Source of the DNA: a virus
Virus record (IMG/VR): IMGVR_UViG_3300038463_000246
Location: 1-39,680 of that record
Length of the DNA stretch: 39,680 nucleotides
Direction: 5' to 3' (one strand)
The notes under the pieces were generated by a model. That model saw only the letters and a program-made list of their open reading frames with translations. It had not been told where the DNA came from and ran no database searches. The position numbers and the translations under genes are program-made. Positions 1 through 5,799 of the stretch are shown here, piece by piece (within the stretch, counting starts at the first letter, position 1; each line of letters starts with the position of its first letter).

Positions 1-529
1 TGGGAGCACACTTATTAGTGCCGTTGCCCCACGCCATAGCACGCGACGCCATGGTGTCTTTGGTAGTCATCGCAACGCCGTGGCCCAGCCAAGCAACGTC
101 GCGCACATTGCGCATAGTGCCCTGGTCGATAACCTTGCGCTCTGCCAGAGTACAGTTTAAGAACACAAGGCTGGGAAATTCCAACCCTGTGTTGACACCA
201 GCGGTCAGCCGATTCTGCCCCGAAGTGATGTTGCGCTCCACATCAAACCCAATACCCTGGTGGGTGAGCTCCCACCGTCCCGCGCGCATTTCTGCCTCAG
301 CGATACGAATCGACCTACTGTTCTTTTTACGATTGTGCGCATTGAAGTGCGCCAACCAATTGTCGCCCATATCTGGCGTAACTTTCACCTCGCACGCGTA
401 CAGCTTATTGACGCCACCGAGGCATACGGGCACCACTGGTAACCAGAGCGCTTTTGAAAAAGCTGCGATTTGACTTGCCGTCATTGGTGGGTGATCTGCC
501 GTCATTGGGGGGTGATCTGCCGTCATCAT
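1..529 (-). CDS. ParB-like phage protein, partial (C-terminus off the left edge)
   Basis: The frame stays open from an ATG at 529 to the window edge, giving 176 residues. It carries the signature of a common phage family: a TPDMGDNWL segment, then MRAGRWELTHQGIGFD, then GQNRL. This matches the 'RAGRW ... I.FD ... GQHRL' core of ParB/sulfiredoxin-like phage proteins, whose biochemical role is not established. GQNRL has Asn where His is usual. Three in-frame ATG starts (529, 526 and within a 21-bp tandem repeat) are possible. AGGAAGG 11 nt upstream favours 529. A second member of the family is at 38055-39035. Family assignment is from recalled motifs, not a search. Confidence 0.75.
   Translation of the reverse strand, partial: MMTADHPPMTADHPPMTASQIAAFSKALWLPVVPVCLGGVNKLYACEVKVTPDMGDNWLAHFNAHNRKKNSRSIRIAEAEMRAGRWELTHQGIGFDVERNITSGQNRLTAGVNTGLEFPSLVFLNCTLAERKVIDQGTMRNVRDVAWLGHGVAMTTKDTMASRAMAWGNGTNKCAP
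479..526 (-). repeat. 21-bp direct repeat in the 5' end of the ParB-like gene
   Basis: Two near-perfect 21-bp units, plus the start of a third, encode MTADHPP-MTADHPP-MTA. Each unit supplies an in-frame ATG, so a change in unit number would keep the frame and the start codon. Confidence 0.8.
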
Positions 530-615
530 GTTTCTGTAGTCCTTCCTGTGTTAAATGAATGAACGTCCACATATTAATGTGCCAGATAACTGCTGGTTCT
601 TAACCTCCTAATAGT

Positions 616-660
616 TAAAAAAGAAGGCCCGCGCGCACCCCCGAAGGGGTACGCGCGAGC
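616..660 (-). terminator. Rho-independent terminator after the secreted Cys-rich gene
   Basis: On the minus strand a GC-rich stem (GCGCGTACCCC, loop TTC, GGGGTGCGCGC with small mismatches) is followed by TTCTTTTTTAACTATTAGG. It ends the unit containing the sigma factor and the 679-1056 gene. The tail is a variant of the TTTTTTAGCTAT seen after other terminators here. The 85 bp between it and the next gene contain an AT-rich CACATTAATATGTG palindrome and a ribosome-binding site, with no convincing promoter. Confidence 0.8.
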
Positions 661-678
661 ACCGCTAACGAATGTCGA

Positions 679-1056
679 TCAGCCGCAACAAGACCAGCGC
701 AGCCGCCTGAACACCCTACGGTGCGTAGTATACGGGGTCACAGGACCGCACGTAGGCACAGTAGGACCGCACGCGGGCGGTACAGGAGTTGGCGACCACG
801 GCCACTTTTCTGGCGTAGCGCCTTGAGATGCCGCACACTCGGCGTATCCGCCAACCGCTCTATGACAGAGCCGGCGAACCCACTGAACTGGTCTCGCCAA
901 AACGCTACCCACCGCGCTCACAACTGGGTGTGCCTCGGTGAGCGGGCATACTCCGCTCTTGCAAGCAGGGCAATCCGCGTGAGCCGTCGAAACGTCCCAA
1001 GCGAGAAACAAAATCGATAGCGCAACAAGCGCCATACAAACAAGCAAGTACTTCAC
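679..1056 (-). CDS. Small secreted Cys/Pro-rich protein
   Basis: 125 residues starting at GTG 1056, preceded by AGGAGGA with about 5 nt spacing. The N-terminus (MKYLLVCMALVALSILFLAW ... AHA-DCPAC) is a classic Sec signal peptide with an Ala-X-Ala cleavage site. The mature part is rich in Cys, Pro and Arg, including CPACKSGVCP and a PACGPTVPTCGP repeat, which suggests a disulphide-stabilised exported peptide. Function is not recognised. It is last in the unit with the sigma factor, 43 bp downstream of it and just before a terminator. Confidence 0.75.
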   Translation of the reverse strand: MKYLLVCMALVALSILFLAWDVSTAHADCPACKSGVCPLTEAHPVVSAVGSVLARPVQWVRRLCHRAVGGYAECAASQGATPEKWPWSPTPVPPACGPTVPTCGPVTPYTTHRRVFRRLRWSCCG

Positions 1057-1099
1057 GTTTTTCCTCCTACGTGTAGAACGAGTTAGAAACCAAATTAAG

Positions 1100-2020
1100 T
1101 TAGCTGCTCAAACACGCAGCTTCAGGCACACGCTCGCTAAGCGGCGACTTGTGTAGCTCGACCGCTTGCGCTGCCGTAGTTACCGACATCAAACCAAACC
1201 AAGACACCTCGTTGAAGGTCAAGTGCGCAACGAGCTTATTCGTGTGCGCGGACCACGCCTGCTCCATCGCGTCAGCTGCCTTGTAAAGATCGCCTCGCAG
1301 CTGTTTGTGTGGCACGTTAAAACGAGATGTCATTTCCACAAGGTGTACACCTTCGCAGTACTTTGCGCGCAAAATGCTTTGGTAGTATTGTGACAGGCTC
1401 GCAAGGCACTCGTCGCGCCACCGCAAACGTGCGCGAAGTGCCGGTATCGGTACTGCCGCAATACTTGGGTACAGGTGCGCAAAGCGACGTTTTGCTACGA
1501 GCGCCGCCTCTGCGACACTACCAGGCGTCCGTTTTAGGACTCGTGCAAGTACCTTAGCCGTATAACCGTACATGTACGCGGCTAAGAAAACATACCGATG
1601 GCGCGGCAAGAGCTGTCCGACAACGTAACCGATGCGCCACGCACGATCCTCACGTTCGTCGGTGTACGCTGGTGGCTCCCTAGTATCGGGAGCATCACTG
1701 TACCACAGCCCGGGGTACGCCAACGACGACGCAACGACAGTGTTTGCTGACGCGTGTCGCATAACTGTGAACTGATTGCGCAAGGCTACGTCTATACACA
1801 CGTGCGCGTACGTCGAGAACTTGGCGGCATTTTCTGCCTTTTCATTGTAGTAATGCGCTGCCTTCCACAACGCCTCAAAACCCACCGAGAGGAAGTCCGA
1901 ATCTTGGAGCTGCACTACAGAAAGTTTCGTGCGCTGTAGGCACAGCTTGTACACCAGGTTCACGCACGACAGCGCACGCTCTGTCGCTACTTGTAATTCT
2001 TTGCCGGTTAACTTCTTCAC
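1100..2020 (-). CDS. Phage-encoded sigma-70-family transcription factor
   Basis: 306 residues from a GTG at 2020 with AAGGGA upstream; an in-frame GTG at 2116 would add 32 residues but has no visible ribosome-binding site. Residues about 18-88 match sigma region 2: a helix with VNLVYKLCL, then DFLSVGFEALWKAAHYY and KFSTYAHVCIDVALRNQF, the equivalent of 'DLIQEG.iGL..A...F ... kFSTYA...I...i'. Residues about 136-180 (LLPRHRYVFLAAYMYGYT ... VLKRTPGSVAEAA) fit a region 4 helix-turn-helix. A further helical segment near 223-268 (YYQSILRAKYCEG ... FNVPHKQLR) also looks HTH-like. It would direct bacterial RNA polymerase to phage promoters, and one copy of the repeated promoter element lies about 210 bp upstream. 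The fold call is from motifs alone and the divergence is high. Confidence 0.72.
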   Translation of the reverse strand: MKKLTGKELQVATERALSCVNLVYKLCLQRTKLSVVQLQDSDFLSVGFEALWKAAHYYNEKAENAAKFSTYAHVCIDVALRNQFTVMRHASANTVVASSLAYPGLWYSDAPDTREPPAYTDEREDRAWRIGYVVGQLLPRHRYVFLAAYMYGYTAKVLARVLKRTPGSVAEAALVAKRRFAHLYPSIAAVPIPALRARLRWRDECLASLSQYYQSILRAKYCEGVHLVEMTSRFNVPHKQLRGDLYKAADAMEQAWSAHTNKLVAHLTFNEVSWFGLMSVTTAAQAVELHKSPLSERVPEAACLSS

Positions 2021-2156
2021 GCTCAATAGTCCCTTCGCTGTACGCCAATGAAAAGCATACGTGAATTTGTGGTACGTACGCGGACGCGTAAAACGACCGC
2101 GTTTGCGGCTGCGCACACCCGGCGCAGCACAGCAAAAGTAATAAAATCCGTTTCAT
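1875..2156 (-). CDS. Putative small lipoprotein overlapping the sigma gene
   Basis: 93 residues. The ATG at 2156 has the best ribosome-binding site of the unit (GGAGGGGGAGTG directly upstream). The N-terminus MKRILLLLLCCAGC is a lipoprotein signal with a lipobox-like CAGC. The first part resembles the neighbouring phage lipoproteins. The rest overlaps the 5' end of the sigma gene by about 146 bp in another frame (240 bp if sigma starts at 2116). That is unusually long, so its C-terminal part may be fortuitous reading of sigma codons. Alternatives are a short leader coupling translation to sigma, or a frameshift joining the two. Confidence 0.5.
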   Translation of the reverse strand: MKRILLLLLCCAGCAQPQTRSFYASAYVPQIHVCFSLAYSEGTIEREEVNRQRITSSDRACAVVREPGVQAVPTAHETFCSAAPRFGLPLGGF

Positions 2157-2221
2157 CACTCCCCCTCCGTGATTAAAAGTAGGGCGCCTCATCGACAGCC
2201 CTCGATACTATGGATCTATAC

Positions 2222-2276
2222 ACGTTATAATGCCACGTAACTTGCTGTCTTTTAGGGTGATAGCTAAAAGAAAAGC
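2222..2276 (-). promoter_or_regulatory. Promoter-like element D, upstream of the lipoprotein/sigma unit
   Basis: Reading leftward: TTTTAGCTATCA, then CTAAAAGACAGC, then AGTTACGTGGCATTATAACG. This shares TTTTAGCTATCA, (T/C)TAAAA and GGCAT-TA with elements A, B and C at matching spacing. It lies 66 bp upstream of the lipoprotein start. TATAAC also reads as a host-type -10 box. Confidence 0.55.
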
Positions 2277-2311
2277 CCAGGTACTCGCGTCTTACGACGC
2301 GCCCAGGCTAG
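2270..2311 (-). terminator. Terminator ending the 2757-3896 unit
   Basis: Minus strand AGCCTGGG-c-GCGTC, loop GTAA, GACGC-gagta-CCTGGGCT (two G-T pairs), then TTTTCTTTTAGCTATCA. It lies after the 2329-2517 gene and directly before promoter-like element D. Confidence 0.75.
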
Positions 2312-2328
2312 TGCAAACGTGGTGACAA

Positions 2329-2517
2329 TCAGCGACAACCAAAGAGTTCTCGCTCCTCTTCTGGGTGAAGTCGGCACGTCAACTCCTCGGCGGCCGACTC
2401 CTCGTACTCCAGTGTTCCGACCCCTCTGCTCAAGTCCAAGTGCGAGAGTACGTCAATTCCATGGCTCTCACACTCGATCACGTGATTACGCACAGACGTC
2501 TTCTTCCGAGCGCGCAT
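2329..2517 (-). CDS. Small acidic protein of unknown function
   Basis: 62 residues from ATG 2517, chosen because AAAGGA lies 8 nt upstream; an in-frame ATG 9 nt earlier overlaps that site. A basic start (MRARKKTSVRN) is followed by an acidic half (LEYEESAAEEL, HPEEERELFG). No family recognised. It is the last gene before the terminator at 2270-2311 and follows the membrane protein at 2530-2745 by 12 bp. Confidence 0.6.
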   Translation of the reverse strand: MRARKKTSVRNHVIECESHGIDVLSHLDLSRGVGTLEYEESAAEELTCRLHPEEERELFGCR

Positions 2518-2529
2518 AACGTACATCCT

Positions 2530-2745
2530 TTAGCGTTTAATGCTTCGCCGCTTCTGAGTATTCGCAAAGCCGCGGCAGACCATGCGAACGATACAAACAC
2601 CACTCATACCCATGAAACACACAACCCCGTAGCACCAAAGCTCGGGCTTGCCGTAGAAAGCGCCAGCAGCTGACGCGAACAATCCGAGGTTGCCAGCGAG
2701 TATCGCCAGCAGACCGATGAGGAAATCGACATCCTTAAAGCACAT
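2530..2745 (-). CDS. Small two-helix membrane protein
   Basis: 71 residues from ATG 2745 with GAAGGAGG 5 nt upstream. Two hydrophobic stretches (FLIGLLAILAGNLGLFASAAG and LWCYGVVCFMGMSGVCIVRMV) predict two transmembrane helices with a short loop and a basic C-terminal tail (QKRRSIKR). No family recognised. It sits between an exported protein and a small acidic protein in one unit, so a role at the host envelope is plausible. Size and topology would also fit a holin-like protein, but no lysis gene is next to it. Confidence 0.65.
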   Translation of the reverse strand: MCFKDVDFLIGLLAILAGNLGLFASAAGAFYGKPELWCYGVVCFMGMSGVCIVRMVCRGFANTQKRRSIKR

Positions 2746-2756
2746 ACCCACCTCCT

Positions 2757-3896
2757 TCAGTCACGCGGCATAGAAGGATGAGGATCCTTAATGCTGTTAC
2801 GCGGTGCACCTCCACCTTCTCGCTCCTTACGCCTGTTGGCTTCCTCCATCTCGCGTGCTTCTTTACGTAGAATCCCACGGAACCAATCGGCAACGTCGTT
2901 AGAGCTTACTATGGCGTTGCCGTTAACGTCCGCAAAGCTGCGCGCAACGTACACCCGCGACAAGCTTTGGTGCAACGATACTGGTAGGTACTCGATATCC
3001 TCGAGTTGTTGCTCCCAGACCACACCCACAGCTTTAACGAGCTTCTCTATCGCGTCCGCGTCCTTACCAGACTTGCACGCTATCGTGCTCGCTACCCACA
3101 CGTTACGTTCCCTGGGTACGGCTATCGCCGTAACCGAGTTAATAGACTCTAGCAGCTTCTTAGTTATCCCATGGGGCAGTGAGAATCCAGTATCGCGCTC
3201 TAGGAACTGCCAGTCGCGCTGTAGCTTCGTTGGTAAGCACGCGTACGCACCCGCGTTAGCAGGCGCAGTGGCAATACGCGCCAAAGCATCCACCATGTTG
3301 CGGCTCAGATCTACTGGACGCTTGCCGCGCGCCACTACAGCTTCAACTACTGGTGCAGCGTTGTAGTTGCCGATTAGTACCGTGTGCGCGTCTGCTATCG
3401 CACACACCCCAGCTACTTGTGGTAAGCTCACAACCTCATTATTAACGCCCGGGCTAGGCGCGTGCGTAGGAGGTGTAGCAGATGGCCTATCGCCGTACGT
3501 CGCGCGTAAAATCGTGAACTGCCCGCGTACTTCTTCATCTATACGGAAGTTTTTCTGGTACTTCGCTATCGGCCACGCTGCTTTAATCGCAGCCGCCGTA
3601 ACTGGCCGCACAGTCTGCACGATAACGAGCGGGGGACCAATCACCAGAGAGCCCGCAATAGTAAGCCGGGCAATATTGCCGAACTCAACGCGGTTGTCGT
3701 TCGATATGAACTCCTCGCCCTCGCGTACTGGGAGGAACTCTTCACGAAGCTGGCGATACGCCTCGTTAGTACGCACCTCGGAGAGCGGTAGCGATACCAT
3801 GAGATCGGTGTCGTCCGGAAAGTACCGTACTGGCAAATCGAGCGCGCTCGCGCTCGACGCAATCAAAGTGAACAGACAAAAAACGAAACTCTTCAT
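2757..3896 (-). CDS. Exported periplasmic-type protein
   Basis: 379 residues. The N-terminus MKSFVFCLFTLIASSASA-LD is a clear signal peptide with Ala-X-Ala cleavage. The mature start (LPVRYFPDDTDLMVSLPLSEVRTNEAYRQL) resembles bacterial secreted proteins that begin 'LP.d..lVvsv...dv..s.ay..L', which I associate with planctomycetes. That similarity is recalled, not searched. A Pro/Thr-rich linker lies near residues 145-155, and the C-terminus is charged (REMEEANRRKEREGGG). AGGAG precedes the ATG by 8 nt. It is the first gene after promoter-like element A. Export of a 360-residue phage protein suggests modification of the host envelope or defence against other phages. Function unknown. Confidence 0.75.
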   Translation of the reverse strand: MKSFVFCLFTLIASSASALDLPVRYFPDDTDLMVSLPLSEVRTNEAYRQLREEFLPVREGEEFISNDNRVEFGNIARLTIAGSLVIGPPLVIVQTVRPVTAAAIKAAWPIAKYQKNFRIDEEVRGQFTILRATYGDRPSATPPTHAPSPGVNNEVVSLPQVAGVCAIADAHTVLIGNYNAAPVVEAVVARGKRPVDLSRNMVDALARIATAPANAGAYACLPTKLQRDWQFLERDTGFSLPHGITKKLLESINSVTAIAVPRERNVWVASTIACKSGKDADAIEKLVKAVGVVWEQQLEDIEYLPVSLHQSLSRVYVARSFADVNGNAIVSSNDVADWFRGILRKEAREMEEANRRKEREGGGAPRNSIKDPHPSMPRD

Positions 3897-3910
3897 GTTA
3901 AAACTCCTAA

Positions 3911-4023
3911 GTAAAAAGTTAACAAACGAGATAGCGAGTGCTATTCTCCCTCTCTTATTAGGATGCCATGAAACCCCCTGTTTTTAAGGTGTTCTGATAG
4001 CTAAAAAAAGGCATAGCAGCTTG
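3911..4023 (-). repeat. Regulatory cassette, copy A (with 5669-5785)
   Basis: The blocks 3911-3967 and 5669-5729 are nearly identical (GTTAACAAACGAGATAGCGA ... GATGCC), and the blocks 3996-4023 and 5758-5785 are identical over 28 bp. The roughly 30 bp between them differ more, although TTAA, GG and TTTTC positions hold. The unit contains a promoter-like element, a transcribed stem-loop and the 3' arm of a terminator. Confidence 0.85.
3951..3999 (-). promoter_or_regulatory. Promoter-like element A
   Basis: Leftward: AGCTATCAGAACACC, TTAAAAACAGGGGG, TTTCATGGCATCCTAATAAG. It is followed by a 5' stem-loop (GAGAATAGC, ACTC, GCTATCTC) and then the ribosome-binding site of the 2757-3896 gene. It lies directly downstream of a terminator, as expected for a new transcription start. 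Confidence 0.6.
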
Positions 4024-4053
4024 TGCGCTCCTGCGCACCGTGTGCTATGCCTT
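4003..4053 (-). terminator. Terminator after the lipoprotein genes
   Basis: Minus strand AAAGGCATAGCA, inner hairpin GTGCGC-AGGA-GCGCAC, then TGCTATGCCTTTTTTTAGCTATC. It is a strong two-part stem with a seven-T run and ends the 4112-5159 unit. Confidence 0.9.
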
Positions 4054-4111
4054 TCCGTCCGTACAACGTTTCTGCTCCGCGTGCCGTCCCGCACATGGCT
4101 ACCTCTGGTTA

Positions 4112-4453
4112 CTAGTTGGGTGGTTTTTTCAGCTGCTCATTAACTTGATTGATGAACCAAGCAATAAACGCGATTAACGTGTTCAATGCGGCAGAGACAA
4201 TCAGCCAGCACCCTATACCGCACGCCACCATCACGACCACCGTCGCGACCATAATCCGAAACACTCGGCCCCAGCTCTCTGGATTTGTAGGGTTCCGTGC
4301 CTCTTCGTTCGCGCGCAGCCGCGCTTGCGCGCTCCGCGCCATCTCTGCCTTAGCAGCAGCCTCAGAATACTCCTTGTGCTCTGTGGGTGCTTGTCCTGCG
4401 CACCCACCCAGCACGGATACTGCCAGTATCACACAAGCAAACTTTCGTAACAT
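4112..4453 (-). CDS. Phage lipoprotein with membrane-spanning C-terminus
   Basis: 113 residues from ATG 4453 (AAGGAG 5 nt upstream; a GTG two codons earlier is less likely). The signal MLRKFACVILAVSVLGGC contains lipobox LGGC. A charged Ala/Arg/Glu-rich stretch that may form a helix (AAAKAEMARSAQARLRANEEAR) is followed by two hydrophobic segments (FRIMVATVVVMVACGIGCWLIV and AALNTLIAFIAWFI) and the tail NEQLKKPPN. Its size and N-terminal lipobox recall o-spanins or superinfection-exclusion lipoproteins, but two C-terminal membrane segments are not typical of spanins. Its first 19 nt match the next lipoprotein gene. Confidence 0.7.
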   Translation of the reverse strand: MLRKFACVILAVSVLGGCAGQAPTEHKEYSEAAAKAEMARSAQARLRANEEARNPTNPESWGRVFRIMVATVVVMVACGIGCWLIVSAALNTLIAFIAWFINQVNEQLKKPPN

Positions 4454-4462
4454 GATCACTCC

Positions 4463-4720
4463 TTAAGGCTGTTTGAGCTCGTCGGTGTAACCCTTCCGGT
4501 ACCCAGCTTGGTATTCAGCCGAGTACTGCGGCGCGCTGCCACCCTGGATAGGGTAGAGTTGTAGCTCCCACCCAGCGCCCTCCTTGCGCATCTGGCGCAC
4601 CATGGCACGCCCCTCGGAATAGCCTCTGTCGCGGTCGGTGAGCGGCAGCGCGCCGCTTTCGCACCCTACCACAACGATGGTGAAGAACACCACCAATAGA
4701 TAAACAAACTTTCGTAACAT
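4463..4720 (-). CDS. Small phage lipoprotein
   Basis: 85 residues. The signal MLRKFVYLLVVFFTIVVVGC has lipobox VVGC. The mature part has two related motifs (DRGYSEGRAMV and YQAGYRKGYTDEL), i.e. a GY-x2-G repeat of the kind found in short surface proteins. AGGAGG lies 10 nt before ATG 4720. The first codons are nearly identical in DNA to those of the 4112-4453 gene 9 bp downstream, pointing to duplication of a start/signal module. Function unknown; probably anchored in the host membrane. Confidence 0.7.
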   Translation of the reverse strand: MLRKFVYLLVVFFTIVVVGCESGALPLTDRDRGYSEGRAMVRQMRKEGAGWELQLYPIQGGSAPQYSAEYQAGYRKGYTDELKQP

Positions 4721-4769
4721 GATCTCAAAATCCTCCTAGTTAAAAGAAAGCGTATTAACGCGTGAAGGT

Positions 4770-5159
4770 TCACTGTTCAGCAGCCAATTTACGTAACGCC
4801 GTCATCTGATCTAACAGATAACCTTTTTGCGGCTCCAACAGATGGGCTATTGAGCCGAATTTACGATGCGCCTGCTCCACAAGCAGTTTAACCGCAGCGG
4901 ACATCATCTTCTCGCGTTCTGCCTGGCTTAAGCTGCATCCTGCGGAGCGCAGCGTGAACTCAAACCCACTACAAAGCAGGTCGTGGTACGCAACCGGCAG
5001 TTTTAGCTCGTGGTTGTGCGCCCTTAGCTCACACACAAACCACGCCGCTAGCCCTGCGTAATGCCAGCACTTAGTCCTACAAGTTGCAAACTCGGCGAAT
5101 ATTAAAGCGAGAGTTTCCAACGGTACAGACTCCTGCACAGCGACAAATCCTTGCCTCAT
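4770..5159 (-). CDS. Helical protein of unknown function
   Basis: 129 residues from ATG 5159, chosen for GGAG 8 nt upstream; an upstream in-frame ATG at 5225 would run through the terminator at 5196-5247. It is largely helical and Cys-containing (TCRTKCWHYAGLAAWFVCEL), with LSQAEREKMMSAAVKLLVEQAH and the C-terminus MTALRKLAAEQ. No family recognised. It is the first gene downstream of the tRNA-like/terminator segment and is followed by two lipoprotein genes. Confidence 0.65.
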   Translation of the reverse strand: MRQGFVAVQESVPLETLALIFAEFATCRTKCWHYAGLAAWFVCELRAHNHELKLPVAYHDLLCSGFEFTLRSAGCSLSQAEREKMMSAAVKLLVEQAHRKFGSIAHLLEPQKGYLLDQMTALRKLAAEQ

Positions 5160-5195
5160 ATTTTCATCTCCTGTACAAAATGTGAAAAAGGTTAG

Positions 5196-5247
5196 TAAAA
5201 GACCTACCGGAGTACTCATGAACATAGAGGAGCACGCCGGTAGGTCT
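5196..5247 (-). terminator. Terminator after the tRNA-like element
   Basis: An 11-bp perfect stem (AGACCTACCGG with CCGGTAGGTCT) with a 26-nt loop is followed by TTTTACTAACC on the minus strand. It ends the 5317-5655 / tRNA-like transcript. The long loop is unusual for an intrinsic terminator. Confidence 0.65.
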
Positions 5248-5251
5248 ACAA

Positions 5252-5317
5252 AGCGCGTGCCAGGAATCGAACCTGGCTAGGATTGCGTTGCGCTGCCATC
5301 CGCGCGCCAGCACGTGC
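5252..5317 (-). tRNA. tRNA-like sequence lacking a full anticodon arm
   Basis: The minus strand shows a perfect T-arm (CCAGG-TTCGATT-CCTGG), a D-arm-like hairpin (GCGC, loop with GGATGGCA, GCGC) and 7-nt acceptor arms (GCACGTG with CACGCGC, 6 of 7 pairs). Only about 13 nt (AACGCAATCCTAG) lie between D-arm and T-arm, against about 23 in a normal tRNA, so no normal anticodon stem-loop fits. No CCA is encoded. It begins on the stop codon of the 5317-5655 gene. It may be a decayed tRNA, a tRNA-like RNA end, or an attachment-site remnant of a host tRNA 3' end. Confidence 0.5.
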
Positions 5318-5655
5318 TAAGCGCACTCTGCGAGTGCGGAGCGCAACGCGTGCTCGCTGCACACAGGGTGCAGCTCAAGCTCTGCTTCTGTGGGAGCAGG
5401 GGCATCAATTACCGGCGCCCATTTGCCATCCGTAGTGGATATAACGTAGAACATGGCAGGGCATACGCGCTGGTAACCCAGCCCGGCCAACCACGCATCT
5501 TCCAGGTCGTGGTATTTGTACGCGCCCTCTACCGTCTTAGTCCGCAAAATACGCGTGGGCGACGACGCATCAAAATCGCACACGAATCCACAGTTGGCAA
5601 CATCCTGACATTCCTTGTGAAACGCCACGAAGTAAAGAACCCAACGACCCTCCAT
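5317..5655 (-). CDS. Protein of unknown function
   Basis: 112 residues; AGGAGG lies 8 nt before ATG 5655. Aromatic and Cys-containing (MEGRWVLYFVAFHKECQDVANCGFVCDFD), then a mixed alpha/beta pattern and an acidic PAPTEAELELHPVCSEH stretch. No family recognised, and no signal peptide or membrane segment. It is the first gene downstream of promoter-like element B, and its stop codon touches the tRNA-like element. Confidence 0.7.
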   Translation of the reverse strand: MEGRWVLYFVAFHKECQDVANCGFVCDFDASSPTRILRTKTVEGAYKYHDLEDAWLAGLGYQRVCPAMFYVISTTDGKWAPVIDAPAPTEAELELHPVCSEHALRSALAECA

Positions 5656-5668
5656 TTGAAAACCTCCT

Positions 5669-5785
5669 AAAAGTAAAAAGTTAACAAACGAGATAGCGAA
5701 TGCTACTCACCCTCTCGTATTATGATGCCCGAAAACACCGTGCTCTTAATCCCTCCTGATAGCTAAAAAAAGGCATAGCAGCTTG
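5669..5785 (-). repeat. Regulatory cassette, copy B (with 3911-4023)
   Basis: Second copy of the cassette described at 3911-4023. Differences cluster in the middle spacer and leave the GGCAT core, the leader stem-loop and the terminator 3' arm intact. Confidence 0.85.
5713..5770 (-). promoter_or_regulatory. Promoter-like element B
   Basis: Leftward: TAGCTATCAGGAGGGA, TTAAGAGCACGG, TGTTTTCGGGCATCATAATACG, then GAGAGGGTGAG and a stem-loop matching that of element A (GAGTAGC, ATTC, GCTATCTC). CATAAT reads as a -10 box. It is part of the duplicated cassette (5669-5785). Confidence 0.6.
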
Positions 5786-5799
5786 CGCGCCATGCCCTC
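5765..5799 (-). terminator. Terminator at the end of the candidate small RNA
   Basis: Minus strand AGGGCATGGCGCGCAAGCTGCTATGCCTTTTTTTAGCTATC. The 3' arm and T-run are identical to the terminator at 4003-4053 but the 5' arm is diverged, so the stem is weaker (GGCAT with ATGCC plus a few inner pairs). Confidence 0.55.

Noticed and set aside
2791-3987. Long plus-strand open frames opposite the exported-protein gene
   Set aside because: They are antisense shadows of a minus-strand gene with a signal peptide, good ribosome-binding site and promoter; their compositions (Ser/Arg/Thr-rich) are typical of shadow frames.
5160-5225. Upstream ATG for the 4770-5159 gene
   Set aside because: It lies within the terminator hairpin; ATG 5159 has GGAG at correct spacing.
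5713-5730. T7-type promoter (TAATACGA) in element B
   Set aside because: Only eight bases match; elements A, C and D do not share it and no single-subunit RNA polymerase gene is visible.
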